Origin: Ruminococcus sp.
GTDB lineage: Bacteria; Bacillota; Clostridia; Oscillospirales; Acutalibacteraceae
NCBI GenBank assembly: GCA_017384945.1
Contig: JAFNSO010000008.1
Location: forward strand, 1-43,636
DNA: 43,636 nt
Direction of reading: 5' to 3'
Within the stretch, counting starts at the first letter, position 1. Each line of letters begins with the position of its first letter. Made by a program: the position numbers and the translations under genes. The notes below the pieces were generated by a model. The model worked only from the letters and a program-made list of their open reading frames with translations. It was not told where the DNA came from and did not search any database. Below are positions 9,901-16,978 of the stretch, piece by piece.

Positions 9901-10235
9901 TTGCTGCTTCCCGAAAAGATGCTGAGCCTGTCCTTTACCTCGTCGATCGCGCGGCTCATTATTATTTTTCTTACGCCGTCGTCGATGACGTTCTGAGGAA
10001 TATTGCCCGTGTTTTTAAAAACATAGTCGCACAGTCTGTTAAAGCCGAACACAAGCACATCCCGCGACTCGAGCGCTCCGAGCTTATGAAGCAGGGCTGT
10101 CTCGGTATCAAACGAGCTCTGGTCGGGAACGAGAAGCATAAGCCGCTTGTTCCCGCTTTTTCTCAGGCTTGTGATTATATTAAGCGCCTCGCGGGTCTTT
10201 CCGCTGCCGCTTTTTCCGAGAATAAAATGAAGCAT
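6900..10235 (-). CDS. addB: ATP-dependent nuclease subunit B
   Basis: This 1111-aa partner of AddA is an inactivated-helicase subunit that recognises Chi and carries a second nuclease. The N-terminal Walker A (GKSGSGKT, residues 7-14) is intact. The C-terminal RecB-like nuclease has VVDYKTGNKEF. Cysteines that bind the 4Fe-4S cluster are visible: one or more in MCAFRYFC (around residue 765) and the CxxC-x5-C set in CAYCPYDSVC (around 1080). These features are diagnostic of AddB rather than RexB. Spacing to spoIIR upstream is about 60 bp, with a promoter in that gap. It overlaps addA by 8 bp. Confidence 0.95.
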   Translation of the reverse strand: MLHFILGKSGSGKTREALNIITSLRKSGNKRLMLLVPDQSSFDTETALLHKLGALESRDVLVFGFNRLCDYVFKNTGNIPQNVIDDGVRKIIMSRAIDEVKDRLSIFSGSSKRKSVLDLMLYSLREFRKDHISTESLVSVSGNVESDILKNKLTETSLVLDAYDALLSCAYIDPIENLDRLSNILLENNMFSGYDIVLDSFSGFTYQQLSVLEILMRDSSEFYVTLNLDVESKSLELFETTNRTYNQLKRMAKSNSVELGKEKILSEFKRSDREDISFLENNIYRPKKNQFPEKAENITTFIASDIYGEAEFVAQKILELVSSEVYFYGDIAVVNRNMEKYDGILDTVFDKYDIPYYKDDTRDIFTMPVIRFISSAIDAALMSFDREAVLSMLKTGMTPFSPSQIAEFENYLFVWSLDRSKLKKPFVNNPSGFEKLTDEDERTLKRLEKMRESLISPLEEFSKVCKDADGLEISRALYSLMESYRVADAVDAYYDARLEQGMLSEADDAVRSYNALTEALDKLVSVIGSEKISLKKYREYLDFLISDIRLGEIPRYQDQVNIASADRVRLRDEKVVFVIGAVDGEFPAVARTAGAFSEHERRVLIENSIPLVDTLEKFAAHEKYLVYCALTSASDKLFVSSYAGDLSGETYKPSEIYGEVERLFPKRTHLTQSDLISADRLCNRRQAFEFLSRSFTEGDSKTNALRAYFKADARYSPLVEKLDKAVKKLPFHINSREISENLFKKQMKISASQVEAYNMCAFRYFCNYGLRAKERKKAEIDPIQFGNIVHFFMERFLKEHEKRALNSLSDSDIKGSIDSILLEYADEKLGGLDDKPESFMNLFERLKENILELIKHIINQLGYSDFIPCDFEFGIGSDTKPYKLELDGERSVSVTGYIDRVDRCDKNSDETYIRVVDYKTGNKEFKLYEILYGINLQMLIYLRALEQNGGEYYKSRVIPAGVLYMPASLEIIDSEKYPTESKVKAQLGSTLRMNGLVLSDEEVLEHMDRLGKFIKFSRNVEDGMYSDSVASGEQFVKIFEHIDSVLRDMADNLHMGNVEAKPLKGAVNGCAYCPYDSVCLRTYEDDYKFRKKASPKEVFRALEEEGEMPDE

Positions 10236-10264
10236 ATACTCACCTCAAATAAGTAGATGCTTCA

Positions 10265-10273
10265 ATTATAGCA
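10265..10273 (-). promoter_or_regulatory. extended -10 promoter for addBA
   Basis: TGCTATAAT on the minus strand (TATAAT at 10265-10270) lies about 30 bases upstream of addB. The -35 position is only a T-run, so recognition probably relies on the extended TG. Confidence 0.5.
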
Positions 10274-10296
10274 CATTTGTTGTCCCGAAAAAAGGA

Positions 10297-10890
10297 CTAT
10301 GAAAAAATTGAGCAAATATTTTGAAAATACTCGACGATTTTGAGCTTAAACTCGCACCCCTCGTCGGTCATAAGCCTGTACTCGTCGTTTGAGGTCTTGC
10401 TTTTGAGCTCCTTGTAGTTCGTCGAGGCTCCTACGCAGAGGGACGGGTACATAACGCACCACCAGTTGTGACCCTTTCCCTCTCCTATTGTGATTCTGAG
10501 CGCGTTGTAAAAGCCCGAGGGCATATTGACCTTGCCGTAGTGCCGAGTATTAAAATACATCCGTCTGATTTCAGCTTTTACGGGCAAATCAAAGCCCTCT
10601 TTCGCAACCGTCTGTTTCGCCTTATCCGCTATGCTTTTGAGATTAAGTGATGTAAGCCTTTGGGCTTCTTCGGCGCTGTCGCAGCCCTTGTAGAGCCTTT
10701 GAGTGTAAGCGAGAACCGAGTCTCTGACCTTTATTTTCAGACTTTGAGCCTGCTGAGAGTCCGAATCGGCGAGAATGTGGAGCCTGAAAACCTCGTCGGA
10801 GAGATTTTTACATTGAGCGGAAAACGGGATCATTGAAAACACAACCGAAATGACGAACGAGATAAATAATGCCTTTGCGAAAATTTTCAT
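10297..10890 (-). CDS. spoIIR: stage II sporulation protein R
   Basis: In spore formers this secreted signalling protein, made in the forespore, triggers SpoIIGA to process pro-sigma-E in the mother cell. The 197-aa protein has an N-terminal signal/anchor (residues ~5-24) and the conserved FRLHILADSDSQQAQSLKIKVRD block (quoted in part: RLHILADSDS). It also has the EIRRMYFNTRHYG and GHNWWCVMYPSLC segments characteristic of the family. Length is typical. The weak ribosome-binding site lies in the 3' arm of a hairpin (10897-10934). No convincing sigma-F promoter was found by eye. Its presence supports an endospore-forming host. Confidence 0.93.
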   Translation of the reverse strand: MKIFAKALFISFVISVVFSMIPFSAQCKNLSDEVFRLHILADSDSQQAQSLKIKVRDSVLAYTQRLYKGCDSAEEAQRLTSLNLKSIADKAKQTVAKEGFDLPVKAEIRRMYFNTRHYGKVNMPSGFYNALRITIGEGKGHNWWCVMYPSLCVGASTNYKELKSKTSNDEYRLMTDEGCEFKLKIVEYFQNICSIFS

Positions 10891-10896
10891 AAAAAT

Positions 10897-10934
10897 AACC
10901 TGCCTTTAACTGATACCTCAATTATTGGCAGGTT
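10897..10934 (-). terminator. hairpin between ispE and spoIIR
   Basis: AACCTGCC (10897-10904) and GGCAGGTT (10927-10934) form an 8-bp stem with a 22-nt loop, followed on the minus strand by ATTTTT. It could be a weak terminator after ispE. Because the spoIIR ribosome-binding site lies in one arm, it could also limit read-through translation. Confidence 0.5.
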
Positions 10935-10942
10935 TTAGTATT

Positions 10943-11815
10943 TTAATCAATTACAACGCAGCCTTCCTTTACTGGAGCGCAGGCGAAAACGTAATTATAT
11001 TTTTCTTTAAGCTTCTCGATACACTTGTCGCGCTTTTTGTCGCTGTTGAACAGGGCAAAAACCGCTGAACCGGAACCGCTCATACACGCGCCGAGAGCCT
11101 TGCTTTTGAGCATAATCTTTTTGACCTCGTTTATGCTGTCGAGGTTTAAGGCAAGCTCAAAATCGTTGAGCATTGAGGTCGCCACCATATACAAATCCCT
11201 CGCGTAAATCGCCTTGACCATTTCGGCGGTGAACTCGGGGTGGCTGAGGTTGGAGCTGTCGATTCTCGAGTACGCCTCGGCGGTCGAAACGCTGAAATCG
11301 GGCTTGCAAATCACCATCGAGCACTTCGGGATCGAGATAAGCTTTTTTAAATCGGTTCCCGTTCCGCTCGCGAGCCTTGTTCCTCCGATAATGCAGAAGG
11401 GCACGTCCGCGCCGACCTTTGAGCCGATTTCACACATCTCGTCCTCTGTAAGGTGGGCGGAAAACAGCTTGTTGAGAGCGACAATGACAGCCGCTCCGTC
11501 TGCTGAGCCTCCCGCAAGACCCGCCTGAGTCGGGATGTTTTTATCAATCGTGATTTTTATTCCGCAGTTTTGCTTTCTTGTGAAGTTAAAAAAGCTCTCC
11601 GCCGCCTTATAGGCGATGTTTCTGCTGTCACACGGAACTCCCTCGTAATCGCAGATGATTTCCGTCTGACCCGTCTCGGTCTGCTCGACCTCAACATAAT
11701 CGTACAAGCTAACGCTCTGCATAACCATACTTACGTCGTGATAGCCGTCGGGTCTGCGCCTTAATACGTCGAGCGAAAGATTGGTTTTCGCGGGAGCCTT
11801 AACCTTTATTTTCAT
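10943..11815 (-). CDS. ispE: 4-diphosphocytidyl-2-C-methyl-D-erythritol kinase
   Basis: This GHMP kinase phosphorylates CDP-ME in the non-mevalonate (MEP) isoprenoid pathway in the cytosol. The 290-aa sequence shows the N-terminal KAPAKTNLSLDVLRRRPDGYH block, given here as APAKTNLSL. It also has the glycine-rich ATP motif GLAGGSADGAAV (around residues 93-104) and the C-terminal ACMSGSGSAVFALF, all diagnostic. Length is normal. It overlaps the aminotransferase by 17 bp, with the ribosome-binding site GAGGAAG inside that gene's end, so the two are coupled. Confidence 0.95.
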   Translation of the reverse strand: MKIKVKAPAKTNLSLDVLRRRPDGYHDVSMVMQSVSLYDYVEVEQTETGQTEIICDYEGVPCDSRNIAYKAAESFFNFTRKQNCGIKITIDKNIPTQAGLAGGSADGAAVIVALNKLFSAHLTEDEMCEIGSKVGADVPFCIIGGTRLASGTGTDLKKLISIPKCSMVICKPDFSVSTAEAYSRIDSSNLSHPEFTAEMVKAIYARDLYMVATSMLNDFELALNLDSINEVKKIMLKSKALGACMSGSGSAVFALFNSDKKRDKCIEKLKEKYNYVFACAPVKEGCVVID

Positions 11816-12986
11816 TTTTTACTTCCTCAACAAATTCGGCGATCCTCTTAAGCGCCGTCTTGATATTCTTCAGCGACTGAGCGTAGGAGATTCTTACATA
11901 GCCCTCTCCGCAGTCTCCGAACGCCGTTCCCGGAACAACGGCTACTCTCTTTTCCTTTACGAGACGGGTCGCGAACTCGTCGCTTGAAAGACCCGTTGAC
12001 TTGATACACGGGAAGGTGTAGAAGGCTCCGAGCGGCTCGAAGCAATCGAGACCGATTTCGTTGAGCCTGCCGACAATCAGCCTGCGTCTCATATCATAGT
12101 CCTTACGCATAATAGTAACGTCGTCGTCGCCGTTTTTCAGCGCCTCAATAGCGGCGTACTGGGCGGTCGTCGGGGACGACATTATTCCGTACTGGTGAAG
12201 CTTTAAAATCTGATCCATCACGGGTGCGGGTCCGAGAAGATAACCGAGTCTCCAGCCCGTCATGGCGTATGCCTTTGAAAAGCCGCTGACGATTATCGTG
12301 CGCTCCTTCATCGAGTCGAGCTCCGCGATGCTGACGTGCTTTTTACCGCCGTAGGTAAGCTCGCCGTAAATCTCGTCGGATATGACGAACAAATCGTGCT
12401 TTATTATTACCTCGGCAATCGCCTCCAGATCCTCCCTCTCCATAATCGCGCCTGTCGGGTTGTTCGGGAAAGGAAGAACGAGCACCTTTGTCTTTTCCGT
12501 AATCGCGTTTTCGAGCTCTTCCTTTGTGAGACGGAAGTTGTTCTCAGCCTTTGTCTCGATAAACACAGGCGTTCCGCCTGCCATATATGTAAGCGGGTCG
12601 TAGCAAACGAACGCGGGCTGAGGAATCAGAACCTCGTCGCCCTTATCGACAAGCGTCCTCAGCGCGAGGTCGATTCCCTCACTGCCGCCTACGGTGACGA
12701 TCACCTCGTCCTCGGGCTTATAGAACACATTGAAGCGCCGCTTGTAATAATTGCTTATTTCCTCTCTGAGCTTGGAAAATCCGCGGTTCGGAGAGTACCA
12801 AGTCTTTCCCTTTTCGAGCGAGCGGATTCCCGCCTCGCGGATATGCCATGGAGTCTGAAAGTCAGGCTCGCCTATGGACAGCGAAATAACGTTGTCCATC
12901 TCCACCGCGATATCAAAAAACTTTCTGATACCCGAGGGCTTGACCTGCTTGATCGACTCGTTTGTAAACTTGTTGTAATCTATCAC
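11799..12986 (-). CDS. PLP-dependent class I aminotransferase
   Basis: This 395-aa fold-type I aminotransferase resembles PatA/AspC-type enzymes. The SGIRKFFD and SIGEPDFQTP N-terminal blocks fit. So do NPNNPTGA-like FPNNPTGA, the SDEIYGELTYGG motif, and the PLP-lysine segment SGFSKAYAMTGWRLGY. Substrate cannot be fixed from sequence: aspartate, N-acetyl-LL-diaminopimelate and aromatic amino acids are all possible. It starts with GTG, overlapping the regulator's stop codon as GTGA, which implies translational coupling. Pairing with an Lrp-type regulator suggests amino-acid-responsive expression (inference). Confidence 0.92.
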   Translation of the reverse strand: MIDYNKFTNESIKQVKPSGIRKFFDIAVEMDNVISLSIGEPDFQTPWHIREAGIRSLEKGKTWYSPNRGFSKLREEISNYYKRRFNVFYKPEDEVIVTVGGSEGIDLALRTLVDKGDEVLIPQPAFVCYDPLTYMAGGTPVFIETKAENNFRLTKEELENAITEKTKVLVLPFPNNPTGAIMEREDLEAIAEVIIKHDLFVISDEIYGELTYGGKKHVSIAELDSMKERTIIVSGFSKAYAMTGWRLGYLLGPAPVMDQILKLHQYGIMSSPTTAQYAAIEALKNGDDDVTIMRKDYDMRRRLIVGRLNEIGLDCFEPLGAFYTFPCIKSTGLSSDEFATRLVKEKRVAVVPGTAFGDCGEGYVRISYAQSLKNIKTALKRIAEFVEEVKNENKG

Positions 12987-13465
12987 AGCACAATACCCCT
13001 CTCGTCGGAGGAAGAGTCATCGTCGGTCAGACTTACGCCGCCGATTTTGTACGCCTTGAGCATAAAATGAGTGGCGGTAGCGATAACGCCGTCGATGCAG
13101 CTGAGCTTTCTCGCTACAAAGGAGGCAACATCCTGCATGGTTTTGCCGTTGACAAACACGCTCAGATCAAATGAGCCCGCCATTAAGTACATCGAGCTGA
13201 CCTCCTCAAAAGCCATGATCTGCTCGGCGATTTCGTCAAAGCCCGTCTCCTTTTTGGGAGTAACCTTGAGCTCAATTATGGCTGTTACCATAGCGTCGGG
13301 AACCTTTTCCCAGTTTACAAGCGCCTGATAGCCCTTGATGATACCGTTCTGCTCGTACTCCTTTATCTGAGCCGCGATATAATCCTCGGGCTCGCCGAGC
13401 ATCAACGCCAGCTCCTTGTTTGTAAATGAACTGTTTTCGCTCAATAATTCAAGTAATTTATCCAT
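12983..13465 (-). CDS. Lrp/AsnC family transcriptional regulator
   Basis: This is a 160-aa DNA-binding protein with an N-terminal winged helix-turn-helix (MDKLLELLSENSSFTNKELA, with GIIKGYQALVNW following) and a C-terminal RAM/effector domain (AIIELKVTPKKETGFDEIAE). It likely senses an amino acid and controls the aminotransferase fused to it by a 4-bp overlap. The start chosen is the ATG at 13465, with a perfect AGGAGG seven bases upstream. A longer open frame to 13717 runs through the upstream gene and is rejected. It lies 11 bp downstream of the LURP-like gene. Confidence 0.9.
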   Translation of the reverse strand: MDKLLELLSENSSFTNKELALMLGEPEDYIAAQIKEYEQNGIIKGYQALVNWEKVPDAMVTAIIELKVTPKKETGFDEIAEQIMAFEEVSSMYLMAGSFDLSVFVNGKTMQDVASFVARKLSCIDGVIATATHFMLKAYKIGGVSLTDDDSSSDERGIVL

Positions 13466-13476
13466 AGTGACCTCCT

Positions 13477-13947
13477 TTATACTGTTTGTACACACAATTT
13501 GTCCGCTTTTTGGCGAATATCGGCGCAGACAGCCGTTCCCAGACACAACAGCTCGTTGTGAGAGCTCTCGATTTCCGCGAGATAACAGCTCTTTCCGTTT
13601 GAAAAAGAGCGCTCGTGAGAGCATACGAGGGAATTGTCCGCGTCGATTATATCGAAGGAGCCCGAAAAAAGCTCTCCTCTTATCTGCCACGGCGTCCCGT
13701 AGAACCCGCAGCTGCACTTTTGCGGATTTATTATAAGCTTAATACTGTTTTTTCCGTCCGAAATCGAGTAAGCGCACAGCTTAGGAAGAGGCAGAGTCTT
13801 GATTTTCAAAAGCTTCTTCCCTTCCGTATCCGACAAAACAACGTTGTTTTTCTGTCTGAAAACCCTGTAGAGCTCTAATCCAAGCTCGTCATATATCAAA
13901 AACAGGTTATTTTCGGCGCTTTTGTCCCGTTTAATATACCGTTTCAT
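13477..13947 (-). CDS. LURP-one-related/Tubby-like fold protein (tentative)
   Basis: This 156-aa protein probably belongs to the LOR/YxjI group. That fold is a beta-barrel built on a repeated pattern of short strands ending in a hydrophobic C-terminal helix. Strands such as NNLFLIYDELGLELYRVF, VVLSDTEGKKLLKIK and SGSFDIIDADNSLVCSHER follow this pattern, and ELLCLGTAVCADIRQ resembles the terminal helix. No catalytic residues are seen and function is unknown. The ATG at 13947 is preceded by GGTGA; a GTG nine bases upstream is part of that Shine-Dalgarno sequence and is rejected. Confidence 0.6.
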   Translation of the reverse strand: MKRYIKRDKSAENNLFLIYDELGLELYRVFRQKNNVVLSDTEGKKLLKIKTLPLPKLCAYSISDGKNSIKLIINPQKCSCGFYGTPWQIRGELFSGSFDIIDADNSLVCSHERSFSNGKSCYLAEIESSHNELLCLGTAVCADIRQKADKLCVQTV

Positions 13948-14002
13948 AATTATCACCGTTGATATTATTGGTATTATCGGCAGATTTATGTAATACTGAT
14001 TA

Positions 14003-15430
14003 TCAAACCATATGTCTCGGCAAACGATATGTCCTGCCCGTATACAGCGCGCCCATAATCGGCTCGTATTTGTTGAGATAAACGCTCGTCATTCCTATCA
14101 TATACCAGAACCACATTACCATAAAGCTGATATCGTAAAGCAGCGCCTTCTCAAACAGCGAGTAAACGAGATACCCGCAGCAAAAAGCGAAGAGACACGG
14201 CAGGATATCCTGCGAACCCGCGTTTTGACGCCTGAAAAGATTCACGACGATGTGCTTGAACAGCTTTATTCCGAAAATCGCGAACAAAACAAAGCCGATA
14301 ACTCCCGTCGAGACAAGAATCGTCAGATAACCGTTGTGTATATCGTTGTTATGGTAGCTAAGGCTCAGAGTGCCGTTTAAGTACTTCTGACTGTACTCGA
14401 TAATATTTCCGTTACTTATTCCGAACACGGGCGAAAGCTGAAACAGCTTAAAGCTCTCCTTAATGAGCTTCATTCTTCCGCTGTCTATGTGGGTATTCTG
14501 GTGAGTAAAGGTAATCGCCTCACTGCCGGAGATTTCCTGAATACCGATAGCCGCCTGTGAATTTGCGGACTTAGGATTAATCAGGTGAGAGACTGTCTTT
14601 TGCGAAATGCTTCTCACCATAAGAGCCGCGCCGATAACGTAAGCCGTCGCCAGAACCAGAGCGACAACCTTGAGCGCAGCCTGACGCTTTTTGATTTTCG
14701 CCGACATCGAAAAGGCGTAGAAAACAAGTATAAACACAACATAGCTCACAAAAAGCACGATCGAAGCGTTCGAATCGCACAGAAGCAGTGAGAACATATC
14801 GACGGAAAGACAAACCGCAAGCCAGATTCGGCTGATCCTGCCGCGCTTTGCCTGAACGAGAAAATCACGCTTTGAGATTATGTGACAGCACACAATCGAC
14901 ACAACCGAGATAAATCCCAGTATATTCGGGTTTATGTAAACGCCCGTAAAACGGTTCTCAAAAATAATAAACTTGATCCAGTACCACTCGAATTTTACTC
15001 CGAACATCATAAAAGCAAAGCCCAGAGCGCCGAAAACCGTTGTGGAGTAAATAATAAACTTACAAACCTTATAAAGCTCCGCCTTGGGGTTTATGTCCTT
15101 TTCGGAATGGATTCCGTAGAATATAAAAAAGCATATACTGAGGTGGAACAGCATAATAACGTTATAGACGAGACCCTCGGAGAGATTGACGAGCATCGTT
15201 ATAAAATTGATACCCATAAACGCCAAAAGCCATATTCCGAACCGAAAGCCGTCAAAGATATGCTGATACTTTATCTTGTAATATACTATGTAAACTCCCC
15301 AGAAAAACATAAAAGCGAGACAAACATAGGCAGGAATCTGAATAAAGGAAATGTTGCAGAAAAACAGAACGATCAGATACGATAATCTGAATTTGGACGG
15401 ATTTCTGAGTGTATTCTTTAAGCCTGACAT
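14003..15430 (-). CDS. O-antigen ligase/polymerase-like membrane protein
   Basis: This is a 475-aa integral membrane protein with about ten or more hydrophobic spans and a large extracellular loop (roughly residues 290-370). It matches the general layout of Wzy polymerases and WaaL-type ligases. The loop-proximal SPVFGISNGNIIEYS and SYHNNDIHNGYLTILVSTGVIGF segments (given in parts) include the His and Asn residues typical of the O-antigen ligase domain (HNxxL/GxxG pattern). It likely polymerises or transfers a surface polysaccharide repeat. It lies 31 bp after the sugar transferase. The ATG at 15430 has GGAGGTG; the GTG at 15439 lies in that site. Confidence 0.8.
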   Translation of the reverse strand: MSGLKNTLRNPSKFRLSYLIVLFFCNISFIQIPAYVCLAFMFFWGVYIVYYKIKYQHIFDGFRFGIWLLAFMGINFITMLVNLSEGLVYNVIMLFHLSICFFIFYGIHSEKDINPKAELYKVCKFIIYSTTVFGALGFAFMMFGVKFEWYWIKFIIFENRFTGVYINPNILGFISVVSIVCCHIISKRDFLVQAKRGRISRIWLAVCLSVDMFSLLLCDSNASIVLFVSYVVFILVFYAFSMSAKIKKRQAALKVVALVLATAYVIGAALMVRSISQKTVSHLINPKSANSQAAIGIQEISGSEAITFTHQNTHIDSGRMKLIKESFKLFQLSPVFGISNGNIIEYSQKYLNGTLSLSYHNNDIHNGYLTILVSTGVIGFVLFAIFGIKLFKHIVVNLFRRQNAGSQDILPCLFAFCCGYLVYSLFEKALLYDISFMVMWFWYMIGMTSVYLNKYEPIMGALYTGRTYRLPRHMV

Positions 15431-15461
15431 TTGTCTCACCTCCCTTTGAAGGAAAATAGAA

Positions 15462-16148
15462 TCAATGGAATAATACTTCCTTAATAGTCTTGACCATTAA
15501 GTAAATGTCGTTTCTGAAGCCGAAGCTCTTTATATAGAGAAGATTGTAGTGCATTTTCTTGGGAAGAATAATGCTGATATAATCGTCGTCAATGTTTGTA
15601 CTTGTCTCGAGCATTCTGTCCTCATTTTTGAACTTAATGCTCGCAAGGCTCGTAATCCCCGCGGGCATAAGAAGCGTCGCGAACATCGCGGGCGTGTACT
15701 TTTCAACGTACTTGGGAACCTCGGGTCTTGTTCCGACGAAGCTCATATCGCCCTTGAGAACGTTGAAAATCTGCGGAAGCTCGTCGAGTCGGTACTTTCT
15801 GAGCACGCCGCCGATTTTGGTTATTCTCGGGTCGCCCAGAGTCGTTACGAGCGTTCCGATTTTGTCGGCGTTTTCAACCATAGTCCGGAACTTGAGAATC
15901 CTGAACTGACGGTTATAGGTCGTGACTCTTACCTGCTTGTAAAAAATCGGTCCGCGCGAAGTCAGCTTGACCGCAAGAGCGAGAATAATAATAGGAATAA
16001 GAAGTATAACCAAAAGAATCACGGACATAACTATATCAAAAGTTCTTTTTATTATTATACTGCGTTTTTTAGTTTTTAGAATGTCGTAATATTTCTTTAC
16101 GGCGTCATTTTGAAACTCCTCGGGAAGTTCATCAAAAGGAAGTAACAT
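15462..16148 (-). CDS. bacterial sugar transferase (polyprenyl-phosphate type)
   Basis: A 228-aa initiating phosphoglycosyl transferase. It has a single N-terminal membrane segment (about residues 38-62), then the conserved catalytic block: GPIFYKQVRV, FRILKFRTM, LRKYRLDELPQIFNVLKGDMSFVG (in part LDELPQIFNVL) and GTRPEVPKY. It transfers a sugar-1-phosphate to undecaprenyl phosphate to begin surface polysaccharide assembly. The ATG at 16148 has GGAGGAG six bases upstream; an upstream TTG is less likely. Only this gene and the polymerase-like gene are here, with no flippase or glycosyltransferases, so the rest of the locus must lie elsewhere. Confidence 0.92.
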   Translation of the reverse strand: MLLPFDELPEEFQNDAVKKYYDILKTKKRSIIIKRTFDIVMSVILLVILLIPIIILALAVKLTSRGPIFYKQVRVTTYNRQFRILKFRTMVENADKIGTLVTTLGDPRITKIGGVLRKYRLDELPQIFNVLKGDMSFVGTRPEVPKYVEKYTPAMFATLLMPAGITSLASIKFKNEDRMLETSTNIDDDYISIILPKKMHYNLLYIKSFGFRNDIYLMVKTIKEVLFH

Positions 16149-16203
16149 AAACTCCTCCAAAACAACAATATTCCATAGTAATCCATATTAGATAGTCTAA
16201 CAA

Positions 16204-16232
16204 ATTATAGCTCAAAATATGAATTATTTCAA
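16204..16232 (-). promoter_or_regulatory. sigma-A promoter for polysaccharide genes
   Basis: TTGAAA (16227-16232 on the minus strand), a 17-nt spacer and a perfect TATAAT (16204-16209) lie about 55 bases upstream of the sugar transferase start. Confidence 0.75.
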
Positions 16233-16319
16233 GTGATTTTCTTATAATACCTTATATTCTGTAAATTTGCACAAGATTTTTTACATAACGATTTTTTATT
16301 GATAAAGATTCCTGCGATA

Positions 16320-16401
16320 AAACAGAAAGAACCGACGGCTCTCGCCGTCGGCTTTCTTAGGTAATTTTATGGAGTAATCAAAACTTTTCTTCTCGTGTCT
16401 T
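16320..16401 (-). ncRNA. candidate small RNA of about 80 nt
   Basis: A promoter at 16408-16435 fires on the minus strand and reaches a strong terminator only ~70 nt later (stem 16332-16339/16344-16351, flanked by AGAAAG/CTTTCT). No open reading frame of note lies between. The sugar transferase has a separate promoter downstream, so this need not be its leader. The alternative is an attenuator leader for the polysaccharide operon. The family is unknown. Confidence 0.5.
16325..16357. terminator. strong hairpin terminator
   Basis: CCGACGGC (16332-16339) pairs with GCCGTCGG (16344-16351) around TCTC, flanked by AGAAAG and CTTTCTT, so it may work in both directions. It sits between two divergent genes, where no ordinary gene end needs it. 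Confidence 0.8.
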
Positions 16402-16407
16402 GAGTAT

Positions 16408-16435
16408 ATTTTATCATAAAATAATAAAATGTCAA
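16408..16435 (-). promoter_or_regulatory. promoter of candidate small RNA
   Basis: A perfect TTGACA (16430-16435, minus strand) is followed after 16 nt by TAAAAT (16408-16413). The expected transcript start is near 16401. Confidence 0.65.
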
Positions 16436-16629
16436 GGGTTTTCTGCAAATTTTTATAAATTTTTCATTAAATTTACAAAAATACCCAAATGTAGACTATA
16501 TTCACTATGCCAAAAAGTCGAAAAAACCCAGATTTAATCGGTCTTTGAGGGAATACAATTTTATTTTGTAAAATATTTCAAGGCTCAAAAAAAAATATAA
16601 AATCTATTAAATTTCAACGGTAAAAATGC
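16436..16629. other. AT-rich intergenic stretch, nothing recognised
   Basis: This very AT-rich part of the 538-bp gap between divergent genes has many short A and T runs. Apart from the promoters on its two sides, no gene, tRNA or strong hairpin is visible. Confidence 0.5.
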
Positions 16630-16658
16630 TTGACGCGGAGAAAAATCTGGTGTAAAAT
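16630..16658 (+). promoter_or_regulatory. sigma-A promoter for DUF1292 gene
   Basis: TTGACG (16630-16635), a 17-nt spacer and TAAAAT (16653-16658) lie 28 bases upstream of the start codon. Confidence 0.7.
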
Positions 16659-16686
16659 TGAATTAAAGAAAAGCAGGAGACCGAAT

Positions 16687-16977
16687 ATGAACAACTCATT
16701 TTCGCCCGACCTTATCACCCTTCTGGACGAGGACGGTCGGGAGCATGATTTTGAAATATTGGATATTATCGAAAGGGACTCGAGAAGGTTTTACGCCTTG
16801 ATGCCTATATTTGAAAAGGGCGGAGATATGCTCAACTCCGACGGTCAGTATACCATCCTTGAGGCGCTCGACACGGACACCGACGAGGAACTTTGCGAGG
16901 TCGAGGACGAAGAGCTCAGGCTCAGCCTTTCGAGATTGTTCGAGGAAAGATTCGACTCTATGTTTTATAATGATTAG
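16687..16977 (+). CDS. DUF1292 family small acidic protein
   Basis: This 96-aa, strongly acidic protein has the DUF1292 pattern: ITLLDEDGREHDFEILDIIE at the N-terminus, then FYALMPI and a C-terminal LEEL-type region (EEDELCEVED-like DEELCEVEDEELRLSLSRLF, in part). The family (YrzB-like) is widespread in Firmicutes and has no settled function. The ATG at 16687 follows AGGAG with 7-nt spacing; an upstream in-frame start at 16630 lies in the promoter and is rejected. The 3' end carries the TATAAT box of the structured RNA that follows. Confidence 0.85.
   Translation: MNNSFSPDLITLLDEDGREHDFEILDIIERDSRRFYALMPIFEKGGDMLNSDGQYTILEALDTDTDEELCEVEDEELRLSLSRLFEERFDSMFYND
16966..16971 (+). promoter_or_regulatory. 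-10 box for structured RNA
   Basis: A perfect TATAAT lies within the last codons of the DUF1292 gene, 7-8 bases before the likely RNA start near 16979. No good -35 box is seen at 17-nt spacing. Confidence 0.45.
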
Positions 16978-16978
16978 T

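Noticed and set aside
12336-13070. 244-codon plus-strand open frame
   Set aside because: It lies opposite the clearly conserved aminotransferase and Lrp genes, with no recognisable domain.
13466-13717. N-terminal extension of the Lrp-type regulator
   Set aside because: The extension runs through the LURP-like gene; an ATG with perfect AGGAGG at 13465 fits the family start.
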